In this document: one piece after another, positions 33,370 to 41,663 of the stretch
How positions within the stretch are numbered: the stretch's first letter is position 1
Layout: the number at the start of each line of letters is the position of its first letter
Made by a program: the position numbers and the translations under genes
NCBI GenBank assembly: GCA_023150895.1
Contig: JAKLJY010000016.1
Coordinates: 1-64,000, forward strand
Reading direction: 5' to 3'
Source of the DNA: Myxococcota bacterium
Lineage (GTDB): Bacteria > Myxococcota_A > Bradymonadia > UBA7976 > UBA1532
Length of the DNA stretch: 64,000 nt
Notes under the pieces: generated by a model
What the model saw: only the letters and a program-made list of their open reading frames with translations
What the model was told of the DNA's origin: nothing
The model's database searches: none

Positions 33370-33978
33370 TCATTCGCCGAGGTCGATCTTCTCGCGGACG
33401 TAGCTCTCGTCGGGCATGGTCGGATGCGGCAGCGTCGCGAGCACGTCGGTCAGCAAGCGGTACGTCGCGACGACGTAGGGCTCGACCACCGGAGCCGACT
33501 GGGAGACCCAATACCGGCGGGCCTCGACGAGATCGTCATCCGTCGTCGACCACGTCCCGGCGGCGCGGGTCTGCCAGACTTCCGCCCGGTCGCTGCAGCG
33601 GACGAGGCGGGCCGTCACGGCGGTGTCGACGCGCTCGCCCCGGCGTTCCGCGCGGCCGGCGAGCAGCAGGACACCTTCGATGCGCTCACCGCACGCGTCG
33701 GCGGGCACCACCGCCTCGGCACGGTCCTGCACGACGATGAAGTCGCGGTGCTGGTTGACATATTTGCGCGCCATCATGGACCAGACGTCGCCGAGGTCCT
33801 GCAAACCGGCCGGAAGCGGGGCCGCAATCACGGCCAGGCGGAGGGTCCGTTGGCGGTCGACCGCGCCGTAGTCGTCGCGCAGGCGCGTGTCGACGACCGA
33901 CGAGCAGCCGACGAGCGACGCGAGAACCCCGGCCGCACAAGCGTACGCCGCCCGGCTCGAACCGAGGCGCACGGTCAC
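33370..33978 (-). CDS. Lipoprotein coupled to a MlaC-like gene
   Basis: This 202-residue protein has a signal sequence with lipobox SLVGCS (Cys25), then VVDTRLRDDYGAVDRQRTLRLAV and a mixed alpha/beta mature part. The middle (VWSMMARKYVNQHRDFIVVQDR) and a later HxxR-poor beta region suggest a small periplasmic domain rather than an enzyme. It starts at a GTG that overlaps the stop of the MlaC-like gene, so the two are translated together. I infer a role in the same envelope-lipid process but cannot assign one. Confidence 0.78.
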   Translation of the reverse strand: MTVRLGSSRAAYACAAGVLASLVGCSSVVDTRLRDDYGAVDRQRTLRLAVIAAPLPAGLQDLGDVWSMMARKYVNQHRDFIVVQDRAEAVVPADACGERIEGVLLLAGRAERRGERVDTAVTARLVRCSDRAEVWQTRAAGTWSTTDDDLVEARRYWVSQSAPVVEPYVVATYRLLTDVLATLPHPTMPDESYVREKIDLGE

Positions 33979-34643
33979 TTCTTCGGTGCGAGCGGGGCGT
34001 TGCGGGGGGCCGCCAGCTCTTTCGCGCGAACGCGCATGAGTTCGAGCAGTTTCGGCCAGCCGCCCTCGGCGAGGATCGGCTGAATCTGGTCGTCCCGGAT
34101 GTTGGTCAGAAACGACTTGTCACCCTGAATGGTGACGTCGACGACGCGCAGCTTGCCGTCGGCCCCTTTGTGGAGCCAGTAGCGCACCTTGAGCTCCTGC
34201 TCCTTCGGACCGGCCTGGATGTGAATCACCGACGCGACCTCGAGGCGCCCGGCGACCGTCTCGGGCGGCGAATAGGTCAGGCTGGTGAGGTGCTGGAAGC
34301 TGTCGCGCATCTTGGGGAAGGCAATGCCCGCGAAGATGTGGTGGAAAAGAGTCACGAACTCGGTCCGCTCGGCCGCGCTTCCTTTCTCCCACGCCGCGCC
34401 GAGGAGGACCCGGGCTTCCTGTTCGCCGTCGAGCAGTGTCAGCGCGTCCGCGTCCTGGCCGTAGCGGACGTTGTTGATCAGGCGCTGAATCTGGGCCTCG
34501 TGATCGGACTTTTCCTTGGGGCGCGAGAGCGCCGGGGCCGAGAGAACCGCGAGCAGCACGAACGCGCCGACGAGCGCGCGCGCGAAGCGGCGGCGGGTCG
34601 GGCCCGCGACGAGACGGGACGGGACGGGGGCGAGACGAGACAC
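33975..34643 (-). CDS. MlaC/Ttg2D-like periplasmic lipid-binding protein
   Basis: This 222-residue protein has a long basic N-region and signal helix (ARALVGAFVLLAVLSAPALS) and then the helical-plus-beta layout of MlaC. ALTLLDGEQEARVLLGAAW and AERTEFVTLFHHIFA correspond to the conserved helices with the WxxxxxxxRxxF pattern, and VRYWLHKGADGKLRVVDVTIQG corresponds to the conserved DVxIxG strand. MlaC shuttles phospholipid between outer and inner membranes. The transporter genes mlaFEDB are not in the window. The GTG at 34643 has a GGAG site eight bases upstream. Confidence 0.85.
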   Translation of the reverse strand: MSRLAPVPSRLVAGPTRRRFARALVGAFVLLAVLSAPALSRPKEKSDHEAQIQRLINNVRYGQDADALTLLDGEQEARVLLGAAWEKGSAAERTEFVTLFHHIFAGIAFPKMRDSFQHLTSLTYSPPETVAGRLEVASVIHIQAGPKEQELKVRYWLHKGADGKLRVVDVTIQGDKSFLTNIRDDQIQPILAEGGWPKLLELMRVRAKELAAPRNAPLAPKK

Positions 34644-34797
34644 GGGTCAACTCCAGGTCGGTTTCGGGGCGGAAGTATCACGGGCACGCGGCCCACCGCC
34701 ACGGACGCGGACGGCCGGGTTGGGATTCACGCGCCCGCGCCGCGGTTTCGCGGCCCGCCCCCTCAAGGTCCCGAACCGGCGCTCCGATTTTGCGAAC

Positions 34798-35586
34798 ATG
34801 TACGCCATGCTGCCCCAGGTGACCGGCGCGGACGAGCGGTGGGCTGCCCGCCTGCAGGGTTTCGACCCCTTTTTCGACGACCTCGGTCGCTCGCTGATCA
34901 TCGACGATGTCAACGAGGTCCGCGAGCTGATGAAGGTCTCTGCGCTCGAGCGCAGTGTCGCCTTCACCTTTCCCTCGATGCCCGAAATCTTCCACGGGAC
35001 GATCATGACGCGCCCGGGCAATCGGCAGTCCGGCCCCCCCCTCGTCCTCGTCGACGTCGCCGCGGCCGGGCTCGACACGACACACTGGACGCGCGGTATC
35101 CCGGTCAACATCGGGTTCTTCGATGGGCCCGAGTTCGTCGGGTGCCGAACGAGCTTCGCCGGCAGCGTCGGTCAGATTATGGCCCTCATCGGCCCCCGGA
35201 TTCTCTACCGGTTTCCCCCGCTCGGCCGCGAACGACGGCTCGTCCCCCGCGACACGGCGCTGATCGCACGCTTCTCGCTGCCCGGTGAGGGCGAGCGGGT
35301 CTGCTGGGTCCGAGAGGCGGGTCGCGCATCTCTGCGAGGCTCGATCGAGGCGGGGCCGATGCAGCGTCCCGGGCTCGCGATCGACCTCACCGTGACGCTG
35401 CCCGACGGGCCCCGCCTGTCGGCCGCCGGCGTCCTCGCCCGGCTCCGGCTCCGTGAGGACCAGACGCGGGACATCATCATCGACCTCGACGTCGCCTCCC
35501 CGGACGACGGTGCACGCCTGGCGGCGTGCGGTGTCGAAGCCACGCGGCAGGCCACGCCGCCCCCCCAGGCCCGGAGCGCATCGTGA
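34798..35586 (+). CDS. PilZ/YcgR-like protein, first of a tandem pair
   Basis: This 262-residue soluble protein has the two-beta-domain layout of YcgR-like proteins. An N-terminal domain (DDVNEVRELMKVSALERSVAFTFP to about 100) is followed by a flagellar-brake-like strand set (VNIGFFDGPEFVGCRTSFAGS), then a PilZ-like barrel (PLVLVDVAAAGLD, and LTVTLPDGPRLSAAGVLARLRL near the end). The RxxxR and D/NxSxxG c-di-GMP-binding motifs are not clear, so ligand binding is uncertain. The start is ATG 34798 or ATG 34807. The stop overlaps the GTG of the next, related gene. Confidence 0.65.
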   Translation: MYAMLPQVTGADERWAARLQGFDPFFDDLGRSLIIDDVNEVRELMKVSALERSVAFTFPSMPEIFHGTIMTRPGNRQSGPPLVLVDVAAAGLDTTHWTRGIPVNIGFFDGPEFVGCRTSFAGSVGQIMALIGPRILYRFPPLGRERRLVPRDTALIARFSLPGEGERVCWVREAGRASLRGSIEAGPMQRPGLAIDLTVTLPDGPRLSAAGVLARLRLREDQTRDIIIDLDVASPDDGARLAACGVEATRQATPPPQARSAS

Positions 35587-36266
35587 ACGTCACCGCGCAC
35601 GCCGAGAGCATCCCGCCCTTCGATCCGTTCCTGCAGGAGCTCGTCGGCACGGAGATCGTTCACGATCTCGACGGGATCCGTCGCGCCGTCGCCAGCATGG
35701 TCGGCCGTGAGGTGATGATCGCGGCCGACGCAGGCGAGCTGACCGTCGCGCGCTGCACGGGGGCATTGTCCTTCTTCGTCGACGCCCCCGCCGTCCGGTT
35801 CGAGGTCGGAGACACCGTCGCGATCACCGACCACCGGGGCGTGCAGTTCGTCGGGTTTCGCGCCACGGTCGGCGCCGTCGTGCGGGAGGGTGATGGGGTC
35901 GTCGTCAAACTCTTCGTCCCGCGCGAGGCCGTCTTCTATCCGGGACGCCGGCACGTTCGCCTCGACGGGACGCTCGGTGCGGATGTCGTTCTCGAGTACG
36001 ACGACCAGGTCACGGTGGCTCGAGGAGTCGACGTCTCCATGGGCGGCATCGGAGTTCGTACGGACGCGAACGACGGGTTCGTGATTGGCCAGGTCTTCAC
36101 GGTACATCTGAACTTCGGAGACGGCACCCTCTCGCTCCCCGCGCGGGTGCGCACGGCCGTCGTGCTCGGCGAGGACGTCCGCCTCGGACTCGAGTTCGCG
36201 GCCCGCAACGAGGAGCTCGAGCGGCGGATCCGGTCAGCGCTCGTTCGCGCCGGTCACGCACCATGA
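35583..36266 (+). CDS. PilZ-domain protein, second of a tandem pair
   Basis: This 227-residue protein begins at GTG 35583 within the stop of the gene before it. The N-terminal half (LDGIRRAVASMVGREVMI to about 110) parallels the first gene of the pair. The C-terminal half is a PilZ-like barrel with VDVSMGGIGVRTD, matching the D/NxSxxG motif, and LGLEF near the end. An Arg-containing segment (FYPGRRHVRLDG) precedes the barrel and could supply the RxxxR arm. A c-di-GMP receptor role is likely but unproven. Its 3' end overlaps the convergent ydcF-like gene by 33 bases. Confidence 0.75.
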   Translation: MNVTAHAESIPPFDPFLQELVGTEIVHDLDGIRRAVASMVGREVMIAADAGELTVARCTGALSFFVDAPAVRFEVGDTVAITDHRGVQFVGFRATVGAVVREGDGVVVKLFVPREAVFYPGRRHVRLDGTLGADVVLEYDDQVTVARGVDVSMGGIGVRTDANDGFVIGQVFTVHLNFGDGTLSLPARVRTAVVLGEDVRLGLEFAARNEELERRIRSALVRAGHAP

Positions 36267-36839
36267 CCACCATCGACGCAGCGGGACGTGCCCGCCGCTG
36301 ACGGTCATCACCACGGCGAGACCCTCCCGCGCGATGGCGGCTGCCGAAAAGGGGCCGGGCGCCGGCGCCGGCACGGGCAAGAGCGCCAGGGACCGCGCAG
36401 ACAGAAGGGCCCGCGGCATATGCCAGGCGTCGGTGACCAGGTGAAACGGCCCTTCGCCGAGCAGCCCGGCCGACAGCCGAAGGTTCTCCCAGGTGTTCCG
36501 GGCAGCCGGCTCCGCGATGAGGGCGTCGGGCGCGACGCCGGCCGCCCGGAGCCAATCGACGCCCCAGTGCGCTTCGCCTCGGCCACTCACGACGACGCGA
36601 TCCGTCGCGCCGGCGACGTAGAGGGCCCGGGCCGCCTCGAGCCGGCGTTCGAACGCCGGGCCGGGCGGACACCCGAGAACGAGCGTCCGCATCGGCGCGC
36701 GAGCTTCGACCGGACCGCGGAAGCGTCGACCGCCGAGAAGCACGACCCCGCACCCCAGGGCCCACGCGCCCCCCCCGGTGAGACCGACCAGCGCCGCGGT
36801 CCGGCGCCGGAACCGCGCCCGCGAGAGCAACCCGCTCAC
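36234..36839 (-). CDS. YdcF/SanA/ElyC-family (DUF218) membrane protein
   Basis: This 201-residue protein starts at GTG 36839, overlapping the yqgE stop. It has an N-terminal membrane helix (about 14-36) and then a DUF218 domain: MRTLVLGCPPGPAF, DRVVVSGRGEAHWG, IAEPAARNTWENLRLSAGLL (the conserved ExxxxNTxEN pattern) and HLVTDAWHMPRA. Members such as ElyC and SanA affect envelope integrity. The gene is tail-to-tail with the PilZ gene and the two coding regions overlap by 33 bases. Confidence 0.82.
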   Translation of the reverse strand: MSGLLSRARFRRRTAALVGLTGGGAWALGCGVVLLGGRRFRGPVEARAPMRTLVLGCPPGPAFERRLEAARALYVAGATDRVVVSGRGEAHWGVDWLRAAGVAPDALIAEPAARNTWENLRLSAGLLGEGPFHLVTDAWHMPRALLSARSLALLPVPAPAPGPFSAAAIAREGLAVVMTVSGGHVPLRRWWSWCVTGANER

Positions 36840-37387
36840 TGGATCTCGCCGGCCGCCTCGACGAGGTGGGCCGGGTCGATCCCCATGGCACCGAGCGCAC
36901 GCGTCCAGATCTCGTCCGGCAGCCACTCGTAGACGAGCTCGGCCGTCGCCCGGCTCGACAACCACGAGCCCTGCGCGATCTCGCGTTCGAGCTGCCCGGG
37001 ACCCCAGCCGGCATACCCGACGAGGAAGACGAGGCGCTGCTCGCGGGCCTCACACATGCGCGTCAACGCCTCCCGGCTCCGGCTGACGCTCACGCCCGGC
37101 ACGACCCGCATCGTCTCCGAAAACGCCCAGCCGTCGTCGTGCAGCATCCAGAGCGACTGCGGCTCGACCGGCCCGCCACGCCGGAGGTGGGCTTCCGGCC
37201 GCCCCGGCCAGCTCAGTCCGAGCTCTTCGGCGACGGCGGCGGAGGGGTGATCGAGTTCGAGGTTCACAATCAGGCCGAGGGCGCCCTTCTCGTTGTGCTC
37301 GATCATCAACACCACACTGCGGTGGAAGTTGGGATCGTCGAGCTGCGGGACGGCGATGAGAATGCCGGGAGCCGTGGTGAACGTCAT
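36836..37387 (-). CDS. YqgE/AlgH family protein (UPF0301)
   Basis: This 183-residue cytoplasmic protein matches YqgE/AlgH: APGILIAVPQLDDPNFHRSVVLMIEHNEKGALGLIVN at the start, LRRGGPVEPQSLWMLH, VFLVGYAGWGPGQLEREI and WLSSRATAELVY. The family's biochemical role is unsettled. The ATG overlaps the stop of the HD-like gene (ATGA) and its own stop overlaps the next start, so 38883 to 36234 reads as one chain of coupled genes. Confidence 0.92.
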   Translation of the reverse strand: MTFTTAPGILIAVPQLDDPNFHRSVVLMIEHNEKGALGLIVNLELDHPSAAVAEELGLSWPGRPEAHLRRGGPVEPQSLWMLHDDGWAFSETMRVVPGVSVSRSREALTRMCEAREQRLVFLVGYAGWGPGQLEREIAQGSWLSSRATAELVYEWLPDEIWTRALGAMGIDPAHLVEAAGEIQ

Positions 37388-38883
37388 GTGCGCAATCCGA
37401 GCTGCATCACCACCGTCGAAGGGCGTCGCAGCAGTGCGCGCAGGATGACCGGCGTCCAGCCTTCGGACGAGAGCGTCCGCCGGATCGCCCAGTCGTCTCC
37501 GTCGGGCGTCGTTGCGCCGAGGCATACGCGGGACTGCCGCTCGGGCACCACCTCGCCGCGAGCCGTGCGCATCCGCTCGATCCAGATCTTGCGCGGGGCG
37601 GTGATCGGCGCGGGCTCCGCCCCGTAGAGGCTGCGCCCGCGGAGATGCTCGACGTCGGCGACGACGCCCACGTCGTGGTTGTGGAGTTCGACGACCGTGC
37701 CGACGGGCAGCAACCCGACCGTGGCCACGAACACCTGTGTCAACGCCGGCTCCACCCCGCGGGGTGGCGAGCGCAAGAGCGTCAGGCCGGCCTCCAGCGC
37801 GCTCACGGGCGTGCGGTCCTCCCGACCGCGGACGAGGTCGAGCCACGCCGCGGCCACGATGAGGAGCTGGCTGACGAGGATCGGTGCAGGCGCGGACGCC
37901 AGATAGGGCGGCCCGCTCCGCGTCGGCCCGAGCCCGTGCTCGATGCCCACGGAGACGCGCGCGGCCAGTTCAGGCGTGAAGCGTTGGGCCTCGAGCAGCT
38001 GGCGGACCGCGAGCGTCGCCGAGGCCTCGGCAACGGTGAATTCCGTGGGATCGGGGTTCGGATACACACCGCCCACCTCGTGCAGCAAGACGGCTTGCGC
38101 CACGTCGCCGCAACGCACCGCGCTCAACCCGAGGGCCCTCGCCGTCCCCGCCGCCAGGATCGCGAGGTCGACACAGCGCCGTGCCGGCCCGTGCGCCGCG
38201 CGACCGAGGAGCGGCGCCGCCGTCATGATGTCCTGCTCGGCGGCGCACGCGTCGACGAGCTCGAGCGCGAGGCGCCGGGACTGCTTCATGTCCACCGGCG
38301 TCTTCTGCAACATCAGATTGAGGCCCGCGCAGGCCTTCGCGTAGTGCCACAGCGTTGCCACGCCCCGAACGCCCTGGCCCACGCCCTCGAGGCGAACCGG
38401 CTGCGGCGCGAGCTTCAGCCGCGTAATGCCGTCGGCCGTCAGGCGCGCGGCGAGGGCTCCGAACTGGTTCTTCGTGTCCGCCGGCGCCCGGAACCGGGCG
38501 AAATGATAGAAGAAACGGCGCACCTCGTCGTCCGTCGGGCGAGACGAGAAGATGATGCCGCCCGACTCTCGCCGGGCCAGCCACTGCTCCAGCTCCTGCG
38601 TGACCTCCTGCGTCGCGGGGTCGAGCCACAGCGCGTGACTGTTGATTTGCGCCACGCCCTCATACACGACGACCGTGATCGCCTGGCGCTCGAGCTTGAA
38701 CATGATCTCCAGCGCCTCGGCGAGCTTCTCCGTCGGGCGCAGGTAGGCGTCGTTGTTCAGGTCGTGAATCTCGCCCGTCTTCATGAGCGAGAAGAGATTG
38801 ATGAGGATCTGCTTCCCCGCCGGCTGAATGCGCTGATGCAGTTCGGCCGCGACGGCGGTCTGTTGGGCAGTGGTGGCCGTCAC
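37384..38883 (-). CDS. Degenerate HD-GYP-like protein with unnamed N-terminal domain
   Basis: This 499-residue soluble protein has an HD-GYP-like middle domain. H231 starts a helix (HGPARRCVDLAILAAGTARALGL) and LLHEVGG at 266-272 stands where active enzymes have LLHDIGK. The metal-binding Asp and the Lys are therefore altered and phosphodiesterase activity is doubtful. The N-terminal ~60-160 region (ITVVVYEGVAQINSHALW, then SGGIIFSSRPTDDEVRRFFYHFARF) matches the pattern of the N-terminal parts of the two HEAT-repeat proteins next door. The C-terminal third has a beta region (GTVVELHNHDVGVVADVEHLRGR). The GTG at 38883 follows the HEAT gene by three bases. Confidence 0.72.
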   Translation of the reverse strand: MTATTAQQTAVAAELHQRIQPAGKQILINLFSLMKTGEIHDLNNDAYLRPTEKLAEALEIMFKLERQAITVVVYEGVAQINSHALWLDPATQEVTQELEQWLARRESGGIIFSSRPTDDEVRRFFYHFARFRAPADTKNQFGALAARLTADGITRLKLAPQPVRLEGVGQGVRGVATLWHYAKACAGLNLMLQKTPVDMKQSRRLALELVDACAAEQDIMTAAPLLGRAAHGPARRCVDLAILAAGTARALGLSAVRCGDVAQAVLLHEVGGVYPNPDPTEFTVAEASATLAVRQLLEAQRFTPELAARVSVGIEHGLGPTRSGPPYLASAPAPILVSQLLIVAAAWLDLVRGREDRTPVSALEAGLTLLRSPPRGVEPALTQVFVATVGLLPVGTVVELHNHDVGVVADVEHLRGRSLYGAEPAPITAPRKIWIERMRTARGEVVPERQSRVCLGATTPDGDDWAIRRTLSSEGWTPVILRALLRRPSTVVMQLGLRT

Positions 38884-38886
38884 GCC

Positions 38887-41502
38887 TCAGTCCCCCAGGT
38901 CCAGGTCAAGGAACTCTTTGAGCACGTCATCGATCCCCGAGGTCGCCGCCGGTGCGGCGGCGGTGGCGGCGGACGTCGTGGCCGTCGGCGCGGCTTTCGG
39001 CGCCACGGGGGCGGCCGGTGGGGACGGCGAAGAGGCCGGGGCAGGCTCCCGCGCGGGCAAGGGGCCCGTCGGCGGACGCGCGGGCAAGGGGCCCGTCGGC
39101 GGACGTGCGGGCAAGGGGCCCGTCGGCCGACGCGGTGAGGCCTCGACGGCGCTCTCCGCGGCGGCGGCCTCCTCGTCGAGATAGCTGGACAGGATGTCCG
39201 CCAGCGTTGCGTCCGGCTGGTGGGTCCAGTCGGCCTGACCCGCCGCGCGGGCGGTGCGCTCGACGACCCTCGGCGCCGATCGGGAAGCGGGTGACACGGG
39301 TGGCGCGACCGCTGCGGGCGCCGCCGCCCGGACCGCGTCGACGCCGACGAGACTGACCCGCGGGGACGTCAACGTGAACTGCCCGTCCTCGAGGTGACCC
39401 GGCTCGGCACGCAACCGGCGCTCGTCCTCGGCGAGAAAGACCTCGCCGATCGCCAGAAGCGGCAACTCGGAAATCGGGAGCGACGCCCGACTCGCCACCG
39501 GGGCAGGTCCCGGCACGCCGGCAGGCGGGGCGGCATCGCGCGGGGTCGCGATCGGCGCGGCCCCCCCGCGCGTCGGCCCCGCGGCGGTCACCAGCGGGGG
39601 GGCGGGTCGCGGACGGGCCGGCGGCTCGACGCGGAGCGGGGCGATCTCGAAGACGAGCCGCCCGCCGAGCTTGTCGGCCCCGGCGGCCACGATCGCGGCG
39701 GAGTCCTCGGCAGTGGGCACGGCCGCCGCGGGCGCCGGCCCGCGTCGCCGCTCCCCCTCGGCCCGTGCGGACATGCGCAGCGCCACGTCGCACTGGGCGG
39801 CGAGCTCGAGGTCCGCTTTCGCGTGACATTCCCGGATGAGGGCAATCGCCGCCGGCGTGCCGAGCAGGCCGAGTCCCGCGAGGGCGGCGCGCCGAACGGA
39901 GGTGTCGTACAAGACGCCGCCGCCCCGACGCAGGAGCTTCCCGAGGCCGGACTGCTGCGCCTCTTCCAGATTCAGGCGCTCGCGATAGACCTCGATGAAC
40001 TTCTCGCCCCCGAGCTGCGAGAGCGCCTCGAAGAACTGGAGTTGTTCATCGTCGTCGAACTCCAGGAACATGGTCGCCTTGATCGTGGCGGCGACGTAGG
40101 TGGCGACGGACGGGTCGGCGGCCGCAGCGAACCGGGCGAGGACGGAGCGCCGGACCCCGGAGGCCGGATCCCGGAGCAGCGGGAGGAGGGCCTGTCTCAG
40201 CGGCTGCGTGTAGGCCCCTCGAAGACCCTCGATCGCGCGGGCCCGGACCTCCGGGACCTTGTGCCGCAAGAGCTCGAGCAGGAGCGGCTGCGCCTGGTCA
40301 CCGAGCTCGCTGCCGAGGATGACCTCGAGCACCTCGAGCACGACGCCGGGATCGTCGTCGCGCAGACGCTCGGCCCAGGGCTCGAGGGACGATGTCCCCT
40401 GGCGACGCAGGAGGTCCTTCAGGAAGTCCTGCGCAGGGCCCGCGGTGACCGAGTTGATGAGTCCCAACAGGTCGGGCGCGGCCAGAACGCCGGACGAAAC
40501 GAAGTACCAGCGCAGCCACGCCGTGACCTCCGGCCGGCCCGACTCGTAGTGCCGTGCCACCATCGCCAGGGCCGGGCGGCCGGCGATGATCTCGCGGACC
40601 GAACGAACCCGGGTCGCCAGGGGCCCCCGCTGCCCGGCCGTCGGCTCCGTCAGCGCCAGCAGTGTGCGCCCGGCATCCGCGAAGGCCTGCGGTCCGTGGG
40701 CCACGTAGAGACCCTCGAGCACCGTCAGGAGCGCCTGACCCATTTGCGCCGGGTCGAGGGCACAGGGTTCCTTGACCGTCAGGCCCGCCAGAAGGTGCAG
40801 AAGATGCTCGAGGGCGGCGAGCCCCTCGACCTCGGACTCCAGGGATTTCCGCAGCCCGGCGGCCGCCGACGCGTGGCCACGCCCGACGGACCGGAGCTCG
40901 GCGAGCCCCCGTTCGACGGCCTCCCCGGCGTCGAGCGTCTCTCGCGCGCGCGCCGGGTGATCGGGCTCGTCGTCCTCGGCCATGTCGAGCAGTCCCGGAC
41001 ACAGATCGTCGATCACGGCGCGGAAGACGGACGTGAACGCCTCGTCCGCCATGAAGATCTTCTCGGTGAAGCCGTCGATCGCGACCGTATGGATGCCGGG
41101 CAGCGTCTCGCGCCACAGCGTGCTGACGAAGTCCTCGTCGACCTTCTCGATCTCCCGACACATGGCGAAGTGCCGGACGAACGCGTCGACCTCCTCGTCC
41201 GAAACACCGCTCTTGAAGGTCACCCGCCGGAGGCCCTGACGGAACAACTCGAACGCGAGGTTGTTCTCGCGGGCGTCGGACTTGTAGACGGCATCGTCCC
41301 CGAACGTGATGCGGTTCGTCCCGATGACGAGCTCGACGTCACCGCCCTCCCCCGCGGCATGCCGAAAGTGCCGCGCGATCTCTTCGACGCCCATGCGGCG
41401 CTCTTCACCGGTCGGCGCGTCGGCCGCGGTGAGGTCCCGCAAGCGTCGGATCGCCTCGCGGACGGCCCGGCCGGGTCCTTCTTCTCGCGACGGTGCGGCC
41501 AC
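38887..41502 (-). CDS. HEAT-repeat protein with shared N-terminal domain and Pro/Ala-rich tail
   Basis: Read from GTG 41502, which has an AAGGAG site seven bases upstream, this is an 871-residue soluble protein; an in-frame GTG at 41538 is less likely. The first ~150 residues hold the module shared with its neighbours (VELVIGTNRITFGDDAVY, VTFKSGVSDEEVDAFVRHFA). About residues 220-610 are helical, with clear HEAT repeats in the second half (DDDPGVVLEVLEVILGSEL, HKVPEVRARAIEGLRGAY, DPASGVRRSVLARFAAAA, DTSVRRAALAGLGLLG). The last ~260 residues are Pro/Ala-rich and include three exact PTGPLPARP-type repeats, ending in an acidic helix (DDVLKEFLDLDLGD) that could be a docking peptide. It precedes the HD-like gene by three bases. 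Confidence 0.78.
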   Translation of the reverse strand: MAAPSREEGPGRAVREAIRRLRDLTAADAPTGEERRMGVEEIARHFRHAAGEGGDVELVIGTNRITFGDDAVYKSDARENNLAFELFRQGLRRVTFKSGVSDEEVDAFVRHFAMCREIEKVDEDFVSTLWRETLPGIHTVAIDGFTEKIFMADEAFTSVFRAVIDDLCPGLLDMAEDDEPDHPARARETLDAGEAVERGLAELRSVGRGHASAAAGLRKSLESEVEGLAALEHLLHLLAGLTVKEPCALDPAQMGQALLTVLEGLYVAHGPQAFADAGRTLLALTEPTAGQRGPLATRVRSVREIIAGRPALAMVARHYESGRPEVTAWLRWYFVSSGVLAAPDLLGLINSVTAGPAQDFLKDLLRRQGTSSLEPWAERLRDDDPGVVLEVLEVILGSELGDQAQPLLLELLRHKVPEVRARAIEGLRGAYTQPLRQALLPLLRDPASGVRRSVLARFAAAADPSVATYVAATIKATMFLEFDDDEQLQFFEALSQLGGEKFIEVYRERLNLEEAQQSGLGKLLRRGGGVLYDTSVRRAALAGLGLLGTPAAIALIRECHAKADLELAAQCDVALRMSARAEGERRRGPAPAAAVPTAEDSAAIVAAGADKLGGRLVFEIAPLRVEPPARPRPAPPLVTAAGPTRGGAAPIATPRDAAPPAGVPGPAPVASRASLPISELPLLAIGEVFLAEDERRLRAEPGHLEDGQFTLTSPRVSLVGVDAVRAAAPAAVAPPVSPASRSAPRVVERTARAAGQADWTHQPDATLADILSSYLDEEAAAAESAVEASPRRPTGPLPARPPTGPLPARPPTGPLPAREPAPASSPSPPAAPVAPKAAPTATTSAATAAAPAATSGIDDVLKEFLDLDLGD
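39051..39131 (-). repeat. Three tandem 27-bp units inside the HEAT gene
   Basis: Three consecutive 27-bp units (39051-39077, 39078-39104, 39105-39131) are nearly identical; the third differs at two positions. On the minus strand each encodes a nine-residue PTGPLPARP-type unit in the disordered tail. The unit length keeps the frame, so copy-number change would be tolerated. Confidence 0.9.
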
Positions 41503-41663
41503 CGGAGGGCTCCTTCGAGGGGTCGGGGGGAAGGCCACACGGGCCGACCTCTGGTTCTAGACCGGATTCGCGCGATGGGCAACCGGATCCCCCGCGCGTG
41601 TTGGCCCCTGCCTTGCGGCGCGGGGATCTGCTAGCGTCCCCGGGCAGAGGGAGATCTACCGCC

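Noticed and set aside
39051-39131. Three spaced repeats as a CRISPR array
   Set aside because: The units are contiguous 27-bp coding repeats with no spacers, and no cas genes are nearby.
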